Below, piece by piece: positions 57,048 to 64,000 of a DNA stretch of 64,000 nt (position 1 is its first letter; every line of letters starts with the position of its first letter). The position numbers and the translations under genes are program-made. Source of the DNA: Nageia nagi (taxonomy: Eukaryota > Pinophyta). The DNA lies in the NCBI GenBank assembly GCA_050084985.1, contig JBITNC010000001.1, positions 76,756,001-76,820,000 on the forward strand, in the 5' to 3' direction. The notes below the pieces were generated by a model, which saw only the letters and a list, made by a program, of their open reading frames with translations, was not told where the DNA came from and made no database searches.

Positions 57048-59439
57048 CTAGTAGTAGATTGAGATCAAGAAACTAATGCTACATGTCAGCCTCAACTCCC
57101 AGAATGACCCAAGCCACCTGAAACTGTGTGAACGAGGAAACCCTGGTGTTGGTCTAGGTGGTGAACTAGGACCATCTGAAGAATATCTCAGGAAACCAAG
57201 TAACCAAAGCTCCATAGCCTTGTGATAGTAATCATGCTCCCTCAACTGATCTGCATGCTCATCTATAGAAGGAATTGAAGTACCAACACTTGGATCTGTA
57301 ACCCCACCAAATAATTTAGCAATATGAGTAGTAGCATCCATCAGAGATCGATGAAGAGTATCTCGCTCTGATCTATATCTCACATGAGTGCTATCTAAAC
57401 ATCCGAGAGCTGTCATCTCAGTCCTCATGGAAGTAATGTCTCCTCTCAAACTGGCTAAATCCAAAGTAGAAGCATCCTAAAGAGTGTGAAGCTCCTCAAT
57501 CACATACTAAAGCTCTACAATCTCAGCCTCATAAGAAGTAGCACTCCTCCCACTGGACTCCCCTTGCTCAAAAGTATTCTGAGTAGGAACCTCAGGCTGT
57601 TGAAACCTAACCTCCTCAATCTCTAGAATCTCTCTAATCACACCCCTAGCATCAAAACCCTCAAAATCCTCCATAGTAAAATCATCTCCACTAGCAATAC
57701 CAGCAAGCTCCTCAGTCACTATCTTCGAAGCTGTATCCACCCGAGCTCTCTAAGTAGGATGATCACTGGTCACCTCACTCCCAAAAAATTCTACCAGCTC
57801 AGTATCCCACCATGATGCAAAAGCCTTTGAAGTCCCCACATCATCCATAGGCATATCCTCATCTGGGATATCCTCACCAACTCTAAGAACCATAGGTGAA
57901 TAAGTTAATAAAGAAACACCTGATACAGGAGCATCCCCTAGATGAAGATATCGAAGGGGTGGAGGTGGAATGTCCTAAGAAAGGCTAAACTATTGATGAA
58001 ACTAATCATAATGAAAATACTCTACAATACCTGCTCGAGGACCCTATAAAAATATCACCTATTTAGTCCCATATAAATGGAAACTAGTCTCAACAAAATC
58101 AGCAATCTACAAACCAATCCTCCATCGAATCTGACTAGGAATCAAACTGCTCAAGAGCTGCCTGTAAAAATTGATGTCTCTCTGAATGCCATCCCTACAT
58201 GGAATAACTAGTAAATGGCTCCAATGTTGAATACCTAATGTATATCTACAAGTGGTATATGTAGGATTAGGTAATCCTAAAGGTCGACAAGGATAAATAT
58301 GCTCATATGCCCAAGCCTGTAAAATAAGTGTTGTAGCAACCGTAGCTCTAGGAGTCCATACCAATAAATAAAGCTCCCTATAAATAAGGGCTAATAATGA
58401 AGGGGCCCAAGCAAAAGTGATCCTCAAATTAATCATCTGATAGAGTACACCCATCAAAGCCTAAGGAAATCTCCCACCATCAGCATCTGGTGCACCATAA
58501 CACATGATACATCCCATGAGATAAGTAATGTGAAGATATGCAGGATGCTCCTCTCCTGATAATCCTCACCAAAACTGATAATACATCAGGCCTCCTACCT
58601 GAATCTGCACCATCAACTCCTCAACTACATCCTCCCCAAAAATCTTGCTCACCAATGGTCGAGCCTCCTCTCTAGTATGTAGAAGAACAATATCCATGCC
58701 TCGGACTGGAAGTCTCAAAATGCGATGAATGTCCTCCATTGTAATAGTGATAGGACCAGTAGGGAGATAGAAAGCATTAATCATCGGATCCCATCTCTCA
58801 AAAAGTGCAGCTAAAATTGTGAGGTCCTTTTGGATACGACCAATATATGGGGCCACTCCAAAACCAACATCATGAAGAAAAGCGTGATCTGTGTTAGGTA
58901 CTTGACCACTAAGGTCATGGAGAATCTGAGGGTAATGATCCCTAGAAGAAAAAACCTCTGAAACCTAAAAAGATAGACATAAAAATTTAGTATATAATAT
59001 TTTTAAAATATGACATACCAAAATAATGATATTTAAGTTGATTAATTATTCTAAGCATAAAAAAAAAAAATTTATGATCACCATCGATCGTGTTAAGCAA
59101 TCGACGATGACTTCTATGAGATCGTTGCCGATCTTCAAATCAGCGATGATTCTGAAGAAATCATTGGTGATCATTAAAATAACCAATGACTCTATAAAAA
59201 CCAAAGTCAAGGTGCAAACCCTCGGCTAGGGTTTTAAAAATACACATACAAACGAATATAAAAACCCTATGCTAATACTACCTACATCATGTTAAAACAT
59301 AGATAAACATTTTTAACTATTAATATTAACCTAGTTCCTAAAAAAAAAAACCCATAAAATAAAAAAAAGAAATGGATGGGTAAAATACCTCTTTAGAGAT
59401 TTATTTGCCTTTCTTTGAAATCCTCTTGCGTGGCACCAT
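57048..59439 (-). pseudogene. Antisense plant-mobile-domain gene with putative intron
   Basis: Minus-strand frame opposite to gag-pol. Main exon 58964-57048 stays in one frame for about 640 codons, with a dozen stops. It holds the PMD core: VSEVFSSRDHYP, GRIQKDLTILAALFERWDP, TITMEDIHRILRLPVRG, then WAPSLLALIYRELY and WSHLLVIPCRDG, followed by an acidic tail and a helical C-terminus. Sequence before 58964 ends CTTTTTAG. About 420 bases upstream, ATG 59439 opens 17 codons (MVPRKRISKKGK, one TAA, ISKE) ending in AG|GTATTT at 59389/59388. Joining 59389 to 58964 keeps phase, so a 424-bp intron is plausible. PMD proteins in plants include host silencing factors and transposon-borne genes. Function here unknown. 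Confidence 0.8.
58965..59388 (-). other. Putative intron of antisense PMD gene, rich in GATCGT motifs
   Basis: Bounded on the minus strand by GT (59388-59387) and AG (58966-58965) with a T-rich stretch before the AG. It contains a cluster of GATCGT/CGATGA-type motifs at 59083-59192. The splice sites are inferred. Confidence 0.5.
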
Positions 59440-59560
59440 CTAATCTGCTAAAAATTTGGTAAAGAGATGAAAATGACAAGTAAGAAAAGATAAAAGCGGA
59501 AAAGCAAGTGAAAAGAAAAAGTAAAAAGTAAAATTGTTTTCTTTTAAAACCCTCACGTTA

Positions 59561-59662
59561 GGGATCATTGGTGATCGTTACACTGATCGTCAATGATTTC
59601 TCACTGATCGTCAACGATTTCACTGATCGTCAATGATTTCACTCTGATCGTCAACAATTTCA
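59561..59662. repeat. Tandem GATCGTCAAYGATTTC units
   Basis: CTGATCGTCAATGATTTC and close variants repeat four to five times at 19-21-bp spacing, just upstream of the antisense ATG (59439). Two more units are at 59983-60035 (GATTGTCAACGATCC, GATCGTCAACGATCC). Confidence 0.9.
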
Positions 59663-60079
59663 CACTCATCTGAAAATGTATAATATGAAGTATATTTTCT
59701 TTAAACATCTTAAAATTTATTTGTGTATAGACAAAATTAAAAGCTTTGTTCACTAAGATGAAAGTGAACAAATTATAAATTACACTATTTTTTTCCTAGA
59801 AGAACGCTCCAATGTCGCATGACTACCAAACACATCGGCACATGAAGGACTAGTATTGAGTAAACTTACTAGGGTAAAATAATTAAAATCACCATCAAAA
59901 CATGTCTAAACATAAGAAACTAAGATATTTTTAGCAAAATATACTATTATAAAGATAGTATTTTTACTATACAAATCGACGACGAGTATTTTATGATTGT
60001 CAACGATCCTAGTAAGATCGTCAACGATCCTTGACTAAGTCAAATATGAAAAGTAGATCAGACTAAGTTTGAGCTAAGA

Positions 60080-60775
60080 TGGCAAAACAAGCACAGGATG
60101 TAAAAGATCATCATGAAACCCATTTTGCTAGGACAAAAGCAAAGAAAAGTGAACGATGACTTGTATATACAAAATAAGCTTCCTATCACATATTCGCTTT
60201 GGCATGCATAGACAAACTAGAGTCTTGTCATGCAATTGTTATAAATAGCACACAGTATGTAGATAAAAACAAGTGAAGTTTTGATATAAAACATTACTAT
60301 CTCAAAATTGCATACATCAAATAAGTTTAATATCACATACTTGCTTCAGTATGCAAAGACAAACTAGAGTCTTGTCATGTAATTACCATAAGTAGCAATA
60401 GTATGGAGATTGACATAAGTGTAGTTTTGATGTATTACAATATCATTTTCAGAACGTATCAATTAAAAAAAAAGGGATTCTGATGATATTTCTTAAAAAT
60501 ATCGTTAATATTTACAAATATCAAAGGAGATAAAATGTGATGTATCCTTGTTACAGGAGATCATCTTGAAACCCCATTATCAGGATAAAGGACAACACCA
60601 TTAAAATTCATATACTAAAGAAAACTTATACGGTATAGGTGCGCTTAGACATGCAAAATGACATAATAGAAATGTCATGCAACTGTCACACAAGCTCAAT
60701 ACATCATCATACCAAAAATAGTCACTTCTGAAGTATATTCAAATTTGTTTTCAAAACTATATCAAATGTTAAAGG
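60080..60775. repeat. Large tandem repeats before the Tat 3' LTR
   Basis: A roughly 150-bp unit with TATCACATA, TATGCA/GCATGC, GACAAACTAGAGTCTTGTCATG and GAAGTTTTGAT starts near 60172 and again near 60322. A more diverged unit lies at about 60615-60775. The leading block GATCATCATGAAACCCATT (60107) recurs as GATCATCTTGAAACCCCATT (60562), suggesting a higher-order duplication of about 460 bp. Confidence 0.8.
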
Positions 60776-60925
60776 AAAACACATTTTATCATAATTTAAT
60801 TTTGATTCATCTAAGAAATTGAGTCAAAACTTATATCATAGAAAAGTAGCAAAATATAATCAAACAATAAGGTTTCTCATTATGTATTTTTTGAAATTAT
60901 CAACCTCATCTTCGGTTGATAATTC

Positions 60926-60940
60926 AAAAAAGGGGCAAAA
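60926..60940 (+). promoter_or_regulatory. Tat element polypurine tract
   Basis: AAAAAAGGGGCAAAA directly abutting the 3' LTR start TGTAGAC. Confidence 0.85.
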
Positions 60941-62055
60941 TGTAGACACTCAAAATAAACCCTACATTTAGTTTACATATAAATAAATAAAATAAGTATC
61001 TTTCTAACATATATCACATTAAAATGATTATAACTTCTTATACAGGCCTCAAATAAGCTTTAAAACTCTATTATTGGATAGATCTTTTCAAGTAGATGCA
61101 AAACGAGTGGTCATACGACCCCATTTCATTAAAAAATGACCATTGGGTGATCATTGTAATATTAGTATAAAATTTACTAAACAATTGTTGATGATCCAAC
61201 ACGATCATTGATGATCCTCTAGGATCGTTGACAATCCCTGAATAATTCAAAAATAGACAAATCTAAGCCTAGAATAGCCTAGTACGCACAGTTTAGAGTT
61301 ATGGATGTGGATTTGAGAGAATAACACCTCAAGATTTCATACGGGATGTTACCTGGAATCTTATGACAGCAAAACTAATGAATAACAAACTTTTGAGCTT
61401 ATAAATACAAGCTCTATGTGTGAACAAAGGGACCCGAATTTACTATAGCGAAGCTCTATAGAAATTAAACCAGAAGTTTGTTAGCAAAAGATTGGAAGCT
61501 TGATCAATACCAAATCTACTATCCAGTATATCTTAATATTATGTTATTTATTTCTAATTCATATGTATTTGCAGGTATACTTTGATGTTTCATTCATTTT
61601 CTATGTGTAGGGTCAATACAGGAAAAGAACGATAGAAGCAATCGTGAAGGAGAACAACTAGGAAGATATGCAAACATTTCAAAATTTTGCGAATAGTTCA
61701 CTATAGTGCCATAAATCATCAACGATTCAGATATCGATCGACGGTGATTCATTAGATCGATGATAAAAAGCCAAAAGTCTACAAAGAGCACAAAAATAGT
61801 GGGAGACCATTGATCACTGTCGATCCATATGTAGATCATTACCGATCCATAATGATCGTTGTCGATCGATAATAAATCGATACCGATTCAGACAGATCGA
61901 TAACACCCTCTTATTGTATTAAATTTCATCAAAATCTTTTTTAGAGATAATATCTGCATTATTATTGATGTGTAATATTGAATGTGTTTTGATTTATTAT
62001 GTTGAATGATTTATCTAGCTAAATTGCATTTTAGGTGCACAATTCAATGTACACA
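60941..62055 (+). repeat. Tat element 3' LTR (1,115 bp)
   Basis: TGTAGACACTC...GTACACA. TATAAATA at 61400-61407 inside the same small inverted repeat as in the 5' LTR. GATC-type motif clusters at 61184-61230 and 61725-61905. Contains a segment (61776-61808) absent from the 5' LTR and lacks 5 bp (ACAAC) present there. Confidence 0.95.
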
Positions 62056-62820
62056 GTTAGAAAAAGGGTTGATAAAATTGAGTGTATCATCATGGGGTTA
62101 TCCTATGTTATTTATGAAAAAGAATGAAGGAATGTTGAGGTTGTGTATTGATTATAGGATGTTAAACAAGGTCACCATCTAGAATAGGTATCCTTTACCT
62201 AGGATTGATGACTTGGTCGATCAACTCAAAGATTTTGCTATTTTCTCCAAGATAGATATGAGATCAGGATACCATCAATTGAGAATTAAGGGATCAAACA
62301 CCCACAATACAACTTTTAAAACTAGGTATGGACACTACAATTTTGTTGTATTACCTTTTGGGTTAACAAATGCCCCTGTAGCATTCATGAACTTGATGAA
62401 TAGTGTCTATGGGGAATACCTAGACAAGTTTATGTTAGTATTTTTAGATGATATCCTCATCTACTCAAAGAATGAGGAAGAACATAATTATCATCTAAGG
62501 TTAGCTTTGGAGGTGTTGAGAAGAAATCAATTATATGGAAAAATATCAAAATGTGACTTTTATGTTTCCCAAATTCAATATCTAGGTCACATTATCTTTG
62601 CAGAAGGAATTTTAGTTGATCCTAAGAAAGTGGAAGTAATAATGATTTGGCCTATGCCAACAAATGTGACTTAAGTAAGAAGTTTTATGAGAATAGCGAG
62701 GTACTATCAAATGTTTTTCAAATATTTCTCAAAGATAGCCAATCCCATCACCAACATTCAAAAGAAAAATAAGGTGTTCAAATGGATAGAAAAGTGTGAA
62801 AAAACTTTCAAACTTTGAAA
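62056..62820 (+). pseudogene. Chromovirus B reverse transcriptase, main part
   Basis: Continues RT after the Tat element (GTTAG target copy at 62056-62060): [27 protein letters not shown], then 153 open codons (62213-62674) with [40 protein letters not shown] (catalytic x-DD) and [15 protein letters not shown], then the thumb after a TAA. Better preserved than copy A. Confidence 0.93.
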
Positions 62821-62834
62821 GAAAGGCTTACCAT

Positions 62835-63174
62835 AGCACTAGTTCTCAGTATCCCTAACCCACACAGTGATTTTGCAATATACAAATGCTTCACTAGAAG
62901 GTTTGGGTGGTGTGTTATCACAAAATGGAAATATAGTATTATATGAATCTAGAAAATTGAAAATACACAAGCTAAATTATGCAATTCATGATCTTGAGTT
63001 GATGGCAATAGTCCATACACTCAGAATGTGGAGACACTATCTTTTAGGAAAACCTTTCAAACTTGAAATAGATCGCCAAAGTTTGAAGTACCTTTTTACT
63101 TAGTTAGATCTAAATGCTAGGCAAAGGTAATGGATGAAATTCCTAGTTGAATATGATTTTGGTAATGAATACAT
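62835..63174 (+). pseudogene. Chromovirus B RNase H, truncated
   Basis: YTNASLEGLGGVLSQNG (first catalytic Asp now Asn), [20 protein letters not shown] (Glu), RMWRHYLLGKPFKLEID and VEYDFGNEYM. Sequence breaks off here into LTR; integrase absent. Confidence 0.9.
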
Positions 63175-63258
63175 GAGTAGTAAACTTGAAAACAACCCAA
63201 ATGAGTAGTAAAGTTGACAACAACCCAAATGAGTAGTAAACTCAACAACAACCCAAAT
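63175..63258. repeat. 28-bp unit repeated three times
   Basis: GAGTAGTAAAC...AACAACCCAAAT at 63175, 63203 and 63231. Single copy at the equivalent LTR positions (near 25230 and 39543), so it expanded at this junction. Confidence 0.93.
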
Positions 63259-64000
63259 AATAAAGAAAACCCTAAAAGAATCAATTCGACCAAAAAGGAA
63301 ATTTTTTTAGGGATTTGATAATGAAGATGATTGGGAATATTTGTTAGTTGAACCTCCCTCACTAAACAACATTCTAAAAGAATATTCCTTGAGTATGGAG
63401 CACTTCGCATTGCACTTCCTTTATAGTAGCAGCTAACTTTAGAGTCATCTTAAGGTATGTTACTAAACATTAGTATGATAAATTTTATAAATTGGTATTA
63501 ATTTTGCAATACCATATGTATGGGATATTTGTAGAACTACAAATCTCTTATGACTTCTTAAACAAGTTATTTTGAGTCTTCCTGCATATGATATGGTATT
63601 GATAGGTCATGGGTGGTTTTTATTTTTATAACCTTACTTGAAATTAATTAGACTATACAAACCACTCAAGTGTATTATTTCAATACCCATGGCTCTCTAA
63701 GATATGGGCATGAAGATGCTAGATTTTATGATGAGCCTAGCAGATAGATATGGGAAGGTTAGTGTTTCCTATCTTTGATAGGGTGTAAGATGAGGATAGT
63801 AGTTAATAAAACTATAGTTACTAGGAAAAGGTGATTTAGTAGTCATACTACTTGCAATTAAGCACATAGAAGTCTAACTATTGTTCCATAGGTGATGATG
63901 TTACTTGATCATAAGGAAGTTTACCTAGGAAAAACTATCTACTCCTATGAGTTGGAGGATTATCATCGGGTGATAATGTGTAACCTAGTGGATGTATGTT
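63175..64000 (+). repeat. Chromovirus LTR fragment (runs out of the window)
   Basis: Aligns with the shared LTR from about 39545 to 40310 and with 25225-25940 of the left fragment (GAAAACCCTAAAAGAATCAA, GTGTAACCTAGTGGATGTA). It begins in mid-LTR, at an illegitimate join to RNase H. Confidence 0.92.

Larger units (their letters stand above)
42780..62055 (+). mobile_element. Complete 19.3-kb Tat-lineage Ty3/gypsy retrotransposon
   Basis: Bounded by LTRs 42780-43865 and 60941-62055 (TG...CA), with perfect 5-bp target copies GTTAG at 42775-42779 and 62056-62060; chromovirus RT reads on across it. Internal order: primer-binding site, leader, gag with coiled-coil extension, protease with G-patch-like segment, RT, RNase H, archaeal-type RNase H, integrase, extra sense frame (53701-54921), repeats, antisense PMD frame (57048-59439), repeats, purine tract. 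The second RNase H after the first is the Tat-lineage hallmark. The LTRs differ at about 4% of positions over the first 370 bp checked by eye. All frames have stops, but catalytic residues are largely kept. Confidence 0.95.
36056..64000 (+). mobile_element. Chromovirus B, tandem with A, split by the Tat element
   Basis: It uses the shared LTR as 5' LTR, then has its own primer-binding site (40641), gag, protease and RT start up to 42779. The 19.3-kb Tat insertion follows, then the rest of RT and most of RNase H (62056-63174). At 63175 the sequence jumps from RNase H into the middle of the same LTR (to the window end), so integrase and chromodomain have been deleted. RT after the insertion is better preserved (153 open codons) than in copy A. 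Confidence 0.9.

Noticed and set aside
57048-58856. Separate small genes for the four minus-strand frames
   Set aside because: All four are in the same reading frame and separated only by stops, so they are pieces of one PMD pseudogene.
1-64000. CRISPR arrays, bacterial operons, rRNA or tRNA genes
   Set aside because: None seen. Short regular repeats are LTR motifs or tandem repeats, and the tRNA-like words are primer-binding sites.

Overview
This window is AT-rich DNA from a large-genome seed plant. It is built almost entirely of nested, decayed LTR retrotransposons, and I see no intact host gene, rRNA or tRNA. Plant origin is supported by Ty1/copia and Ty3/gypsy elements primed by initiator-Met-tRNA-type sites, a Tat-lineage element with a second (archaeal-type) RNase H, plant chromodomain elements, and a plant mobile domain (PMD) reading frame. 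The species cannot be fixed from the sequence. Most premature stops sit where Gln, Arg or Trp is expected, as C-to-T decay of methylated DNA would produce.

Layout, left to right. (1) 1-6054, minus strand: a Ty1/copia element (Copia-1) cut by the window edge, with its 5' LTR at 5558-6054. (2) 7767-10294, minus: a complete 2.5-kb non-autonomous chromodomain element with 270-bp LTRs, in which gag is joined to the integrase chromodomain by loss of nearly all of pol. (3) 10295-16947: mostly unassigned AT-rich DNA, holding a minus-strand copia integrase fragment and an unrecognised, probably multi-exon coding relic (14740-16590). (4) 16948-24346, plus: Copia-2, same family as Copia-1, lacking its 3' end. 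(5) 24347-64000, plus: two copies (A and B) of one chromovirus family with very long LTRs (about 4.6 kb), in tandem and sharing the LTR at 36056-40639. Copy A is interrupted in its reverse transcriptase by an inverted 4.9-kb solo LTR of the same family (28739-33643). Copy B is interrupted in its reverse transcriptase by a complete 19.3-kb Tat-lineage element (42780-62055) with a perfect 5-bp target duplication.

The Tat element is the most interesting object. In order it has: a 1.1-kb LTR, a primer-binding site, a leader with three copies of a hairpin module, a gag with a long charged coiled-coil N-terminus, protease plus a G-patch-like segment, RT, RNase H, archaeal-type RNase H and integrase, then an extra sense reading frame made of two copies of an unrecognised domain. 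After two tandem-repeat blocks comes an antisense reading frame with a plant mobile domain and a possible phase-0 intron. A short motif related to GATCGTTGNCGATC recurs many times in both LTRs, the 5' leader, the putative antisense intron and the DNA upstream of the antisense frame. Extra genes plus iterated motifs suggest an element-encoded regulator and its binding sites, but that link is inference.

Inferred order of events: the chromovirus tandem formed first (its copies are strongly diverged), then came the solo-LTR and Tat insertions. The two Tat LTRs differ at about 4% of positions over the first 370 bp compared by eye.
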